A stretch of DNA of 52,176 nucleotides from Pyrinomonadaceae bacterium. Lineage in GTDB: Bacteria > Acidobacteriota > Blastocatellia > Pyrinomonadales > Pyrinomonadaceae. Below the pieces are notes generated by a model, which did not search any database, was not told where the DNA came from, and saw nothing but the letters and a program-made list of their open reading frames with translations. Every line of letters begins with the position of its first letter. The stretch's first letter is position 1. Made by a program: the position numbers and the translations under genes. This document shows positions 1-9,600 of this stretch, piece after piece. Location: NCBI GenBank assembly GCA_025922875.1, contig JAICGZ010000007.1, positions 1-52,176 on the forward strand, given 5' to 3'.

Positions 1-602
1 CGCTCGTTGGTTGCGTTGACACCGGCGACAGCCGCGTCAGCAGTTGCCTGGGCCGCTTTCGCACCGCCTCGTGCGGCGTTGGAAACGGCAGCCAGCTCCT
101 CCAACTGACCTGACAGGCGCTGGGCGTTGGCTTCAACCTGGCTGAGCTTGTTTTCCGTGTCACTTGCTCTCTCTTCGAGCGGCGCGGCACGGGATTCAAC
201 TGCGCGGGCAACGCGCATGTCTGATTCGTTGAACCGGATCTTCTCAGCATCCAACTCGCCTGAAGCATTGCCACGTCCCTCAACTTCGACGTTCAGACCA
301 CGCAGGATGCTGGTCTGTGCGTAGTTGGTACCGCCGCGCAGGAAACCACCTTTGGTTTTTACGCTGGTCCTGTCGCTCAAACGAACAACCGTATCCACGC
401 CGTTCATGTCACGGACCGTGAAGGTGTCGGAGTCACGCCGGGTGACCACGCCTTTGAGCTTCATTTTTTGACCGCTGGCGACAGTGCGCGAGCCGGCCGG
501 GTTGGTGGTATCCTGGGCCAGGATTGTTGGGGAGGCTGAGAAGACTAACAGGCAGGTAGTAAGCACTGCCGGGGCAAACATTTTATGTTTAGTGAATACC
601 AT
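1..602 (-). CDS. OmpA-like envelope protein, N-terminal part (cut by window edge)
   Basis: Not in the ORF track because the 3' end lies outside the window. Reading the minus strand from ATG at 602 gives 200 open codons: a signal peptide ending near LVFSASPTILAQ, a small beta-rich segment (about residues 45-115, KLKGVVTRRDSDTFTVRDMN) resembling the DUF5666/OB-like domain, then an Ala/Glu-rich heptad-like stretch (about 135-200) that should form a coiled coil. A strong ribosome site, GGAG, stands 8 nt before the ATG. Proteins of this layout in Acidobacteriota often end in a peptidoglycan-binding OmpA domain; that domain would be outside the window, so the family name is inference. Likely periplasmic or outer-membrane associated. 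Confidence 0.7.
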   Translation of the reverse strand, partial: MVFTKHKMFAPAVLTTCLLVFSASPTILAQDTTNPAGSRTVASGQKMKLKGVVTRRDSDTFTVRDMNGVDTVVRLSDRTSVKTKGGFLRGGTNYAQTSILRGLNVEVEGRGNASGELDAEKIRFNESDMRVARAVESRAAPLEERASDTENKLSQVEANAQRLSGQLEELAAVSNAARGGAKAAQATADAAVAGVNATNE

Positions 603-852
603 CGATTTATCTCCTTCAAACTGTTAATCAAGTTAACGCGCTCCTTGAATGCGCGTTTCCTTCAAGCTGATCATGGCGAGTCCTCGCTCCTCGCCTCCCG
701 CTAGTTAAATTTTGCGGATGACATCTCTTAGACCTTCGTTGAAACTAAGTCAATAGCCTCTGAATTTCTTCATGTAATCACCACTTTATCGCAATAAGAC
801 CTCAGGTTTGAATAAAAATGCAACGAGGATTTTCACAAGGATGACACGAAAA
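603..852. other. Upstream region of the OmpA-like gene, no gene seen
   Basis: About 250 bases with no credible reading frame. It holds the gene's ribosome site, the possible promoter at 725-753, and the repeat beginning at 853. Confidence 0.5.
725..753 (-). promoter_or_regulatory. Possible sigma-70-type promoter for the OmpA-like gene
   Basis: On the minus strand TTGACT is followed after 17 nt by TAAGAG, about 120 nt upstream of the ATG at 602. The -35 match is good and the -10 match is poor. A partly palindromic GTTAATCAAGTTAAC (622-636) lies between it and the gene. Confidence 0.3.
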
Positions 853-925
853 TTTCGCGCAAAGACGCAAAGACGGCAAAGAATCAATGAAGCTCTTTGC
901 CGTCTTTGCGCCATTACGTGAAATG
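853..925. repeat. Family A palindrome (GCAAAG-type), copy 1
   Basis: Arms CGCAAAGACGGCAAAGA (866-882) and its exact reverse complement (894-910) form a 17-bp perfect stem with an 11-nt loop. It lies 3' of the E2 gene and could act as its transcription stop. Confidence 0.85.
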
Positions 926-929
926 ATTT

Positions 930-2306
930 TTAGACCGAGAAGTCGCCGGTTTCCAATTGTTCTTTGACGAATGCAAGGAACCGTTCAGCGTCGGCGCCAT
1001 CAATTACGCGATGGTCGAAGCTGAGCGCGAAATAGGCCATCCAACGGATTCCGATGAAGTCGTCGCCATCCTCGGTGGTCAACACCTTGGCCCGTTTCTC
1101 AATTTTGCCGACTCCGAGAATCGCCAGTTGAGGCTGATTAATAATCGGTGTGCCTAATAGACCACCAAAGACACCGGGATTAGTGATAGTGAAGGTGCCT
1201 CCGGTAACTTCGTCCGGCTTGAGCTGTTTGGTTCGGGCGCGGTCGGCCAGATCATTTGCAGCGCGGGCGAGACCAGAGATGCTCAAATCGTCAGCGCGTT
1301 TGATTACCGGAACGATCAGTCCCCAGTCGAGTGCTACAGCCATTCCCAGGTTGATCTCCTGCTTGTAAATGATCTGTTCACCGCTGACCTGCGCATTGAA
1401 GATCGGAAACTTTCGTAGGCCCTTGTTTACCGCTTCAAAGATGAACGGCATGAAGGTAAGCTTGGTACCGGTCCTTTCGTAGAACGCGTCGCGATGTTTA
1501 TCGCGAAGCCGTGCAATGCGCGTCATATCGATCTCGTAGACCGTCGTGACGTGCGCCGAAGTACGCCGGGACAGGACCATGTGGTCGGCGATCTTCTTGC
1601 GCATTGCGCTCATTTGTTCAACGCGATCTCCGACCTGTGGTTTCGGCGGAGGAGGCGCCGCAACTTCCTGAACTCGCGGCGCGACAGGTGCGGCCATGGC
1701 TTCTGCTCTCGGCTGAGGAGGCGCTGCCGCGGTTCCTGACTCGATGAAACTGAGTATGTCGTTTTTGGTTACTCGACCACTTAGACCAGTGCCTTCCAGT
1801 TTCGAGATATCGACGCCGTGCTCTTGCGCGATTTTACGGACCAACGGACTCGACTTGGTCCGTCGAAGTTCATCTGCAGTCGCGATGCTTCCGTTTTTTC
1901 GATCGGCAGTTTCAGCAGGCGGAGCCGGCTTTGGTGCTGGAGGCGGAGGCGCGGCCGGCGCTACTTGCTGCGGCGGTGGCGGCGATGGTGCCGGCGGTTC
2001 AGGCGGCGCCGCTGGTTTCTCCTCGACAGGTTTGGCCGCTGGCGCCGGTGGCGCAGCCGCAGCTGCTTGATCGCCGTCAAGCACCGCCACGACCGTATTC
2101 ACTTCTACCGTATCGCCTTCCTTGAACCTGACTTCAGTTAACGTGCCCGCGGCCGGCGAGGGAATCTCCGCATCGACCTTATCAGTCGAGATCTCGAAGA
2201 GCGGTTCATCGCGTTCGACACGCTCGCCGACTTTCTTCAGCCACTTTGTAATCGTCCCCTCCGCAATGGACTCACCCATTTGCGGCATCACCACTTCAGT
2301 GCTCAT
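930..2306 (-). CDS. Dihydrolipoamide acyltransferase (E2) of a 2-oxoacid dehydrogenase complex
   Basis: 458 residues. An N-terminal lipoyl domain (1-80) carries the lipoylated lysine K43 in EISTDKVDAEIPSP. A long Pro/Ala-rich hinge (80-145) precedes the peripheral subunit-binding domain (about 150-185, SSPLVRKIAQEHGVDISKLE). A second Pro/Ala hinge leads into the catalytic acyltransferase domain (about 228-458) with the active-site motif SFDHRVIDGADAERF. It transfers the acyl group from E1 to CoA. It is the last gene of the minus-strand E3, E1-alpha, protease, E1-beta, E2 run. Separate E1-alpha and E1-beta subunits favour a branched-chain or pyruvate complex over 2-oxoglutarate dehydrogenase; the substrate cannot be settled from sequence alone. 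ATG start MSTEVVMPQMGES is typical. Confidence 0.95.
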   Translation of the reverse strand: MSTEVVMPQMGESIAEGTITKWLKKVGERVERDEPLFEISTDKVDAEIPSPAAGTLTEVRFKEGDTVEVNTVVAVLDGDQAAAAAPPAPAAKPVEEKPAAPPEPPAPSPPPPQQVAPAAPPPPAPKPAPPAETADRKNGSIATADELRRTKSSPLVRKIAQEHGVDISKLEGTGLSGRVTKNDILSFIESGTAAAPPQPRAEAMAAPVAPRVQEVAAPPPPKPQVGDRVEQMSAMRKKIADHMVLSRRTSAHVTTVYEIDMTRIARLRDKHRDAFYERTGTKLTFMPFIFEAVNKGLRKFPIFNAQVSGEQIIYKQEINLGMAVALDWGLIVPVIKRADDLSISGLARAANDLADRARTKQLKPDEVTGGTFTITNPGVFGGLLGTPIINQPQLAILGVGKIEKRAKVLTTEDGDDFIGIRWMAYFALSFDHRVIDGADAERFLAFVKEQLETGDFSV

Positions 2307-2320
2307 CTGCTCTTAACTTT

Positions 2321-2350
2321 CCTTTGCCATCTTTGCGTCTTTGCGCGAAA
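2321..2350. repeat. Family A repeat, single arm
   Basis: CCTTTGCCATCTTTGCGTCT followed by TTGCGCGAAA, one arm only, in the gap between the E1-beta and E2 genes. Confidence 0.75.
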
Positions 2351-2367
2351 CTTTTTGAAATCGTTAC

Positions 2368-3396
2368 TCAATACGCCGCCAACTTGCGTGCTGCATCCAC
2401 GACATCTTTCGTTTGCGGCAAATAATAATCTTCCAACGGCGGTGAATACGGCACCGGCGTATCGATCGACGCAATACGGACCACCGGTGCGTCGAGCCAT
2501 TCAAATGCTTCTTCTGCAAGCATCGCGGCGATCTCACCGCCGATGCCGCCAGTGCGCGATGCTTCGTGCAGCACGATCGCTTTGCTGGTCTTCTTCACGC
2601 TCGCGAGTACGGTGGTCTTGTCCAGCGGCGCAAGCGTTCTCAGGTCGATTACTTCAATATCCAAACCTTCCTTCTCGAGTTCCTGGGCGGCGTCGAGAGC
2701 TGTAAGGACCATCGCGCCAAAAGTGATGATCGTCAAATCGCGTCCCGCGCGCGCCACACGTGCTTTGCCAATCTCCACGATGTAGTCATCCGGCGGTAGT
2801 TCTTCACGCAGACGCGGCAAGCGATAGAGTTTTTTGTGTTCGAAGTAGAGTACCGGATCGGGATCGCGAATCGCTGCTTTGATCAAGCCCTTGGCGTCGT
2901 AAGCCGTCGACGGTTCGACAATCTTGAGTCCCGCGGTGTTGAGGAAAAACGATTCGGCATTTAACGAGTGAAACGGTCCGGACCGCACGCCCGAGCCGCA
3001 TGGACCACGAAACACTGCCGGTATGCCGGCGCCCCAGCGATAACGACACTTCGCCGCGTAGTTCGTAAGCAGATCGAAGCCGGCGGAAATGAAGTCGATA
3101 AACTGAAACTCCGCGACCGGCCGCATGCCCATCAACGCCGCGCCACACGCCGCGCCGACAATCGCGCCTTCCGAGATCGGCGTGTCGATCACACGCTCCT
3201 TGCCAAACTCGTCTAACAAACCATCCGTGACTTTGAACGCGCCGCCGTACGCACCGACGTCTTCGCCGATCACGAATACTGTTGGATCGCGCTCCATCTC
3301 CTCCCAGATTCCCTGGCGAATCGCTTCAACCATCGTGGCCTGCCCGCCACGCTCCGGGCGCGCGGATTTGTGTTCTTTTTTGACGGCTGTGGACAT
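2368..3396 (-). CDS. 2-oxoacid dehydrogenase E1 component, beta subunit
   Basis: 342 residues, the usual length. It has an N-terminal pyrimidine-binding transketolase-type domain (ATMVEAIRQGIWEEMERDP, FVIGEDVGAYGGAFKVT) and a C-terminal transketolase domain (from about 215). It pairs with the alpha subunit to bind thiamine diphosphate and decarboxylate the 2-oxoacid. The ATG is 2 nt after the stop of the upstream aspartic-protease gene, so the two are probably translationally coupled. A roughly 20-residue charged N-terminal extension (MSTAVKKEHKSARPERGG) precedes the conserved domain. Confidence 0.95.
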   Translation of the reverse strand: MSTAVKKEHKSARPERGGQATMVEAIRQGIWEEMERDPTVFVIGEDVGAYGGAFKVTDGLLDEFGKERVIDTPISEGAIVGAACGAALMGMRPVAEFQFIDFISAGFDLLTNYAAKCRYRWGAGIPAVFRGPCGSGVRSGPFHSLNAESFFLNTAGLKIVEPSTAYDAKGLIKAAIRDPDPVLYFEHKKLYRLPRLREELPPDDYIVEIGKARVARAGRDLTIITFGAMVLTALDAAQELEKEGLDIEVIDLRTLAPLDKTTVLASVKKTSKAIVLHEASRTGGIGGEIAAMLAEEAFEWLDAPVVRIASIDTPVPYSPPLEDYYLPQTKDVVDAARKLAAY

Positions 3397-3398
3397 CG

Positions 3399-3845
3399 TT
3401 AAATACTCAGGCTGACTTGTTTGATCGTTCTGATACGTGCTTTAGGATTATTGGGCCAGGGAGGATTTACAAGAAGCCGTTCCCGCTTGGGATCTATCAT
3501 TACATCCAGCCCCTCCATCGGATAGGCTCCTAACAAAACTCCGGACGTTCCCGGCATAACAACAGCGTCCACAATTGTCCTTTTATGTTGGAAACGAACC
3601 TCGATCGGACCTACCACGTCTACTTCCATTACCGTGTCGTCGGCCATCTCGACAGCCTGCCGCTCAAGAACCGGCAGGTTCAACTGTTTTTGGATTTCTT
3701 CATTGATAACAAGGTCCCAGGCACCACTATCGACCAGCGCCCTGCATGTGACCTTTTTGATTCCACTGTCAGGCAACAACCCATGGCGGTGAAGTGCCAC
3801 GTCATCTTGATTTGTTAGCTCGATGTCCGCATAGACATATCCCAT
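3399..3845 (-). CDS. Clan AA (retropepsin-like) aspartic protease inside the dehydrogenase operon
   Basis: The ORF opens at 3911, but the ATG at 3845 has GGAGG 7 nt upstream and begins MGYVYADIELTNQDD, so I take it as the start (148 residues). The motif CRALVDSGAWDLVI carries the single D-S/T-G-A catalytic triad of a retropepsin-like fold. MPGTSGVLLGAYPMEGLDVMIDP matches the second hydrophobic-Gly flap and strand region. Such proteins must dimerise to be active. It has no signal peptide, so it is probably cytoplasmic. It lies between the E1-alpha and E1-beta genes, an odd position for a protease. A link to turnover of the complex is conjecture. Confidence 0.8.
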   Translation of the reverse strand: MGYVYADIELTNQDDVALHRHGLLPDSGIKKVTCRALVDSGAWDLVINEEIQKQLNLPVLERQAVEMADDTVMEVDVVGPIEVRFQHKRTIVDAVVMPGTSGVLLGAYPMEGLDVMIDPKRERLLVNPPWPNNPKARIRTIKQVSLSI

Positions 3846-3914
3846 CTCTTTTCCTCCGGTAAGTGAGGTACCTTTGGTACTCTTGTCTTTGTAGTTCGCT
3901 GGTCTAAGCATGAT

Positions 3915-5060
3915 TTAACCCTCCAGGATTTTCGGTCGAAACGCGGGCGGCACGATGCTGTTGTCAAAAACTCCGTACGCCGCCTGCTCGCCTTCGGGCA
4001 TGGGTGAAGACTCAGCCCAGGCGCAATCTTCATCGATCTCGCGGAGAACGCCCGCGGTGATCTCTTCGAGCTTCTCTTTCGTCGCTAAGTTACATTCAAG
4101 CAGGTATCGCTCATAACGATCGATCGGATCGTTGTTCTGCTCCCACCACTCGATCTCTCCCGGCGCGACGTAGCGCTGATCGTCGTGCTCCGCGTGTCCC
4201 TTGCGACGATAAGTCTTCGCCTCAATCAACACAGCGCCGCCACCACGTCGCGCATACTCAGCCGCCTGCCGCGTGACTTCATAACACGCTACGACGTCGT
4301 TTCCGTCCACGATGTGCGCGGGAATGCCGTAACCCGCGGCTTTCTCAGCCAGATCACGTACGGCGGTTTGCAGGTTGGTTGGAGTTGAATAGGCGTAGTG
4401 ATTGTGTTCGGCGATCACGATTAACGGTAATCGCTGCACGGCGGCGAAGTTGAGTCCTTCATGGAACGCGCCCGTGCTCATGCCGCCGTCGCCAATGTAA
4501 GCGATAGCGACAAACTTCTTCTTCTGCATGCGTGCGCCAAGCAAAACTCCGGTCATCACCGGGATCATGTCGCCCAAATGGGAGATTGGACCAATAAAAC
4601 CCTTTTCCATGTCGCCGAAATGGATGTTGAGATCGCGTCCGCCGGATGGTCCCCACGCCTTGGCCATGTATTGCGCAAAGATGTCGCGCGGGCGAATTCC
4701 TTTTACAAGCACGGCGCCAAGGTCTCTTATTAACGGCGTGACGAAGTCCTGCGGTTGCAGTGCGTATGCGCTGCCGACGGCGGTGGCCTCCTGGCCCAGA
4801 GAACGAAATACACCGCCGACCACTTTTGTCTGGCGATAAAGGTTGACTAATCGTTCTTCGACCAGGCGAGTGAGTTTCAGATAACGATAAAGCTCGAGGT
4901 GCTGCTCGGGCTTGAGTGTGGTCTCGGTCGCACAACTCAGCGGTTTGCCGTCCACTGCTTTGCGTGGCGCGAATTTGGTGCTGACGCGCATTTGGAAGCG
5001 AGGACGCGGCAATCGCCGCCGTCGCCGCTTCTCGCGTGCTGAATTTTCCTGTTGGTCCAT
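3915..5060 (-). CDS. 2-oxoacid dehydrogenase E1 component, alpha subunit
   Basis: 381 residues. It carries the thiamine diphosphate motif GDGGMSTGAFHEGLNF (about 190-204), the conserved AEHNHYAYSTP segment, and the regulatory-loop region YRRKGHAEHDDQRY typical of pyruvate/branched-chain E1-alpha. The first 45 residues are an unusual basic, Arg-rich extension (REKRRRRRLPRPRFQMR) not needed for catalysis. It is separated from the upstream E3 gene by a family B palindrome and from the protease gene by 69 nt. Acts in the cytoplasm as a heterotetramer with E1-beta. Confidence 0.95.
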   Translation of the reverse strand: MDQQENSAREKRRRRRLPRPRFQMRVSTKFAPRKAVDGKPLSCATETTLKPEQHLELYRYLKLTRLVEERLVNLYRQTKVVGGVFRSLGQEATAVGSAYALQPQDFVTPLIRDLGAVLVKGIRPRDIFAQYMAKAWGPSGGRDLNIHFGDMEKGFIGPISHLGDMIPVMTGVLLGARMQKKKFVAIAYIGDGGMSTGAFHEGLNFAAVQRLPLIVIAEHNHYAYSTPTNLQTAVRDLAEKAAGYGIPAHIVDGNDVVACYEVTRQAAEYARRGGGAVLIEAKTYRRKGHAEHDDQRYVAPGEIEWWEQNNDPIDRYERYLLECNLATKEKLEEITAGVLREIDEDCAWAESSPMPEGEQAAYGVFDNSIVPPAFRPKILEG

Positions 5061-5075
5061 TTACCTAAACCTTAA

Positions 5076-5129
5076 TTAACCACGGATGACACAGATTCTT
5101 TTAACTTAATCCGTGTCATCCGTGGTTAA
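5076..5129. repeat. Family B palindrome (ACCACGGAT-type), copy 1
   Basis: TTAACCACGGATGACACAGA opens the left arm. The right arm at 5109-5129 is its reverse complement with one mismatch over 21 bases. It lies between lpd and the E1-alpha gene. Confidence 0.85.
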
Positions 5130-5135
5130 AAACTT

Positions 5136-6542
5136 CTATATGTGCACCGCGAGATCGTGAACGTCTTCGGCAGCTTCCATCACTGCTTCCGAGATCGTCG
5201 GGTGCGCGTGCATCGTTCGCCCGAGCTCGTCGGCTGTTGATTCCAGTTGCATCGATACGCAAGCTTCGGCAATCAACTCCGTCGCATGTGGACCAATGAT
5301 GTGCACGCCCAAAATCTCGTCGTACTTCTTCTCACTGACGATCTTTACGAAGCCTTCTTCCTCCCCGATTATGCGCGCCTTACCCGAAGCAGAGAACGGA
5401 AACTTCCCAACCTTGACATCGTAGCCCTGCTCCTTCGCTTTCGCTTCCGTCAGTCCGACAGAGCCGATTTCCGGATCGCAATAAGTGCAGTTTGGCACGA
5501 GTCGCAGATTGATCGGTCTTACGTCTTTCTTTCCAGCGAGATGCTCGACGGCGACGATCCCCTCTTTCGAAGCAAGGTGGGCCAACAAGGGAGTCGGCAC
5601 AACGTCTCCAATCGCGTATACACCTTTCTCGGCAGTCTGCTGGAATTCATCGACCTGGATAAACCCCTTTTCAACTTTGATTTTCGTTCCCTCGAGTCCG
5701 AGTCCTTCGGTGTAAGGCATTCGACCGACAGCAACCAACAGCATCTCCGCTTCGAGACTCACAGCCTCGCCCTTCGAAGTCTTACCTATTACGCGAACGC
5801 CGGATTCCGTCTTCTCAAGCTTTTCGAGTTTTGTGTCCACTTGCGACTTGATTCCGCGTTTGCGGAAACTGCGTTCGAGCTCTTTCGAAACTTCTTCATC
5901 TTCCAACGGCACGAGCCGCGGCAACAGTTCGACAATCGTCGTCTCCGCGCCGAAGCGTGAATAGACTGACGCGAACTCGACGCCCACCGCGCCCGCACCC
6001 ATCACAATCAAAGATTTCGGAACCTGCTGAAGCTCGAGGATGTGATCGCTATTCACTACATGATTGCCGTCAGTTTCAAATCCGGGAATCGGCCGCACCA
6101 CGGATCCCGTGGCGATGATGATGTTTTTGGTTTGCAGCGTCTGCTTTTTACCTTCGGCGTCAGTGACTTCAACTTTACCCGGCAGCATGAGTTTGCCTGT
6201 GCCTTTGAAGACAGTGACCTTGTTCTTCTTCATCAGGTACTCGATGCCCTTCGAGTTTTTCAGCACGACCTTGTCTTTTCTTTTCTGCACATCCGCAAAA
6301 GCCAATTGGATGCCGGAGGCTTGCACGCCAAAGTCAGCCGCATGCTGCATCTGCTCATAAACATGGGCCGACATCAACATCTGCTTCGTGGGAATACAGC
6401 CACGCAGTGTGCAGGTGCCGCCGAGCCGGTTGTCCTTTTCAACAATTGCTGCCTTCAACCCCAATTGACCGGCGCGAATCGCCGCCACATAACCGCCAGG
6501 TCCACTGCCGATAATCGTCACGTCAAACTGTTCGTTCGCCAA
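5136..6542 (-). CDS. lpdA: Dihydrolipoyl dehydrogenase (E3)
   Basis: 468 residues, normal length. FAD site IIGSGPGGYVAAIRAGQLG at the N-terminus; redox disulfide C44/C49 in GGTCTLRGCIPTK; NAD site VMGAGAVGVEFASVYSRFG; second FAD motif VYAIGDVV; C-terminal active-site HAHPTISEAVMEAAED. It reoxidises lipoyl groups on E2. First gene of the dehydrogenase operon. The start is TTG at 6542 (MANEQFDV). A GAGGGG sequence lies about 12 nt upstream, and no in-frame ATG lies nearby. Confidence 0.96.
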   Translation of the reverse strand: MANEQFDVTIIGSGPGGYVAAIRAGQLGLKAAIVEKDNRLGGTCTLRGCIPTKQMLMSAHVYEQMQHAADFGVQASGIQLAFADVQKRKDKVVLKNSKGIEYLMKKNKVTVFKGTGKLMLPGKVEVTDAEGKKQTLQTKNIIIATGSVVRPIPGFETDGNHVVNSDHILELQQVPKSLIVMGAGAVGVEFASVYSRFGAETTIVELLPRLVPLEDEEVSKELERSFRKRGIKSQVDTKLEKLEKTESGVRVIGKTSKGEAVSLEAEMLLVAVGRMPYTEGLGLEGTKIKVEKGFIQVDEFQQTAEKGVYAIGDVVPTPLLAHLASKEGIVAVEHLAGKKDVRPINLRLVPNCTYCDPEIGSVGLTEAKAKEQGYDVKVGKFPFSASGKARIIGEEEGFVKIVSEKKYDEILGVHIIGPHATELIAEACVSMQLESTADELGRTMHAHPTISEAVMEAAEDVHDLAVHI

Positions 6543-6601
6543 TTTTGTAAATTTCCCCTCATCGGAGCGCTAATTAAAAAGATAAAAGACCGGGCATTAT
6601 A

Positions 6602-6630
6602 GCCACAAAGAGGCACAAAAAGCACAAAGG
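6602..6630. repeat. Family C repeat (GGCACAAA-type), single arm
   Basis: GCCACAAAGAGGCACAAAAA and flanking bases match one arm of the 29827-29904 palindrome. It abuts the hairpin at 6629. Confidence 0.7.
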
Positions 6631-6654
6631 GCGTGCTCGGTTAAGAGCACGCCC
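6629..6654 (-). terminator. Intrinsic terminator of the downstream receptor gene
   Basis: GGGCGTGCTC and GAGCACGCCC form a perfect 10-bp GC-rich stem with a 6-nt loop. On the minus strand it lies just after the stop of the receptor gene and is followed by TTTGTGCTTTTTGTG, a U-rich tail supplied partly by the repeat. Confidence 0.7.
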
Positions 6655-6681
6655 AATTTAGCTGTGCTTCAGAGAACTGAG

Positions 6682-9600
6682 TTAGAACTCGAAGCGAGCT
6701 GCGAGTTGCACCTGGCGTTCGCGGAACAGAGTGCTGTCAGCGCCCGTCACATTCATGAAAGGATTTGTTCCGGCGCCGTTGAAGGTCAACGTGGAACCGG
6801 AGAGATTATAGATAGTGCCGTTAACGAGGGTGACCTGGGTGCGGTTGAAGAGGTTGAATCCTTCAGCCAACACCTCGAGTTTCACACTTTCACTGAGACT
6901 GAAGCGGCGTGAAAGTCGTGCGTCGAGGTACCAGATATTCGGCTGTTTGAAGAAGTTGCGTGGCAACAACGCGAACCGTGACGAACCGCCTGATCCGTTT
7001 ACACCGCCGCCAGGCGTCTGGTTCGAAGTAAAACCAAACGACAGCGGGTTGATGTTGCCGCTAATGTTGCCGGTAAATCGCTGGCCTGAGAAGGCGTTGA
7101 AAATGGGCGCGATCGTCCAACCGTTGAAGATGTGCCTGGCCGGTCCATCCGAAAACGGATTCGGATTGTAGACCACACTCGCCACAAACTTATGTCTACG
7201 GTCGAACGCGGAAAGCCCATTCTCGCCGGACTGGTTAAACGCATTAAAAGGCACGTTGTTGGCAGTAAAGGTTTGCGAGGTCTGACCGTTGTCAGAAGCA
7301 CGCGATAAAGTGTAGTTCGTCTGGAACTGTAGTCCCTGCGTAAGACGACGGTTAGCTTGCAACACGAGCGCGTGGTATTTGGAGAACACGTCGCTGCGGA
7401 TTTCCGTAAGCTGTGCGAAACCCGTATTCGGTCTTGGTCCGACAAACAAAGGCGTAAGGTACGTCTGGCCGTTGAATGGACCACCCACGATGTTCAACGC
7501 AACCGTTCGCCTCGCCAGCGGCAAGTTGGTGTCGACGAAGTTTGGCAGTGAGTTGCCGAAGCTGCCGAGATAAGAAGCGGAGACAACGGTGTTTCTAGCA
7601 ATCTCGCGCTCAACAATGAAATCCCACTGGTGAATCTGCGGCAACTGAAAATCCTCGTCGAAGAACTGCACCGCGCCGACTGGCGGGTTCGAGGCAGGGA
7701 GCAGATTCGGATAGATCGGCAGGAACGCGCAGTTGTCAGCCGAAATGCCTGAGCATGCCGCCGGCAGATTGTTTGCACTCGTGATGAACTGTCGTTGACC
7801 TACATCGATGCCGACGCCGGTGTTGACGAGCGAATTGTAAACAGTGGAGTTGATGACGCGTCCGTAATACAGTCCCCAACCACCACGGATGCTGGTTTTA
7901 CCATCGCCGCTCACGTCGAGAGCAAATCCCACACGCGGTCCAAAGTTGTTGCGATCGTCGACCTTGTTATTCGTTTGCGGCAGGGCCGGATTTACATTCA
8001 CCGGATCGGGATTGAGCTGGTACTCATACCGCAAGCCGAGATTGAGAGTGAATCGCGGGCTGACGCGCCAGTCGTCCTGGATGAAGTAGTTGAGGTCGGT
8101 GGTCTTCATAGTGAGACCGAGAACACCAAAACCCTGATTGAAGTTGCCGGCGTAGCACTTGCCCACGCGGCGCGTCGAACTAACGCAGAGTCCGAGACTG
8201 CCATTCGGCGTCGCGGACAGGGCGCGAATCGCGCCGTTCGTTTGGAAGTTAACGTAGTCGATAATGAAATCTGCGATTCCTGTTGTGGCTCCCGTGTAAT
8301 TGAACTCGCCACCGGCAAAACGCAGGTTGTTGATGATGTCTTTGACGAAGTTGACGTCACCGCCAAACTTGAACGTGTGATTACCATTCGTGAGGGTAAC
8401 CGTATCGGCAAACTGCCAGCGCCGCTCATCCGGAAACGCAGCACGCTCGAGAAACTCCGGCATGCCGAATGAAAACGTCGTCGAACCAACGAGAACTGTC
8501 TGTGGCGATCGGCCTCCAACGGCGGTCGTCGGCTCGCCTGGAATCGGCGGCTGGCTAAACTGAAACTCGTTGTCACGACCCCACTGGAAGCGAAACTCGT
8601 TTAGAAGGTTCGGCGTCAAAGTGGATGCAAGTTTCACATTGAGCGCATCGATTTCGACAAAGTCATCGCCAAAATTATCGACGGCGCGCGTGTTGGTCGC
8701 TTGAGTCTGAATGCCGGCGGGCGATGCCCAACGCAAACGGTTGTAGCTTACGGTCAAAGTGTTTTTCTCATCTATGACCCAATCCACCTTTGGCAGGAAA
8801 AGCTTCTGATCACCGGTTCTGGGAACTGGACCAGAAAGGGTGGCGAGAAAAGCAAGCGTACTGTCGATCTGCGTGTTGGTCAGCCCGCGTGCAATTAGAG
8901 CGGAACGGTTAGAAGAACTCAGGTTAAGAAAGCCGTTCTGCCCAAACACGGCTAAACCGGGGAAGTTACGTTTCTGCTGATCGTAGCTGAAGAAGAAGAA
9001 TGCCTTGTCTCTGACGATTGGACCACCGATCGTGCCGCCAAACTGGTGGCGCACGTCTTTCGGTTTGTACCCAACCGGAGTAAAGACGCCGTTGATCAGT
9101 TCCTGGCGAACTGCTAGCGGATTACGAGCGCCCCATTTGTTGTTGCGCTGATAGTAGAACGCGCCGCCGTGAAACTCGTTCGTGCCGCTCTTCGTGATCG
9201 CATTGACCACGCCGCCCGCGGAACGGCCATACTCGGCTGAGTAGCTTGAAGTATTGACCTGAAACTCGCGAATCGCAGCCTGGCTGATCGAATAGCTGAT
9301 GCGCGTTCTGCCGCGCTCTTCGGCGAAGAACGCCTGGTTGTTGTCGCCACCATCGATAGTGTTGTTGTTCAGCAGGCCGGAGATGCCGCGGAAGCTGATC
9401 AAGCCGAAGGTACCATCGGGCACGGCTCCGGGCGTCAGCAATGCAAAGTTTGACCAGCGACGACCGTTGATCGGCAGTTCGTTAATCGAAGTTTGATTGA
9501 TGTTGGTTGAGAAGTCCTGCTGTGTGGTGTTGATGACGGGCGCCTCAGCAGTGACGTCTACCTGCCCGGTTACCGGACCGACTGACAGCGAAATGTCGAG

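Noticed and set aside
1744-2141. Gly/Ala- and Arg/Trp-rich plus-strand ORFs
   Set aside because: They are the complement of the Pro/Ala hinge of the E2 gene; the low-complexity sequence explains the open frames.
5247-5960. 237-codon plus-strand ORF
   Set aside because: Antisense to lpd, which has all catalytic motifs; no protein-like features of its own.
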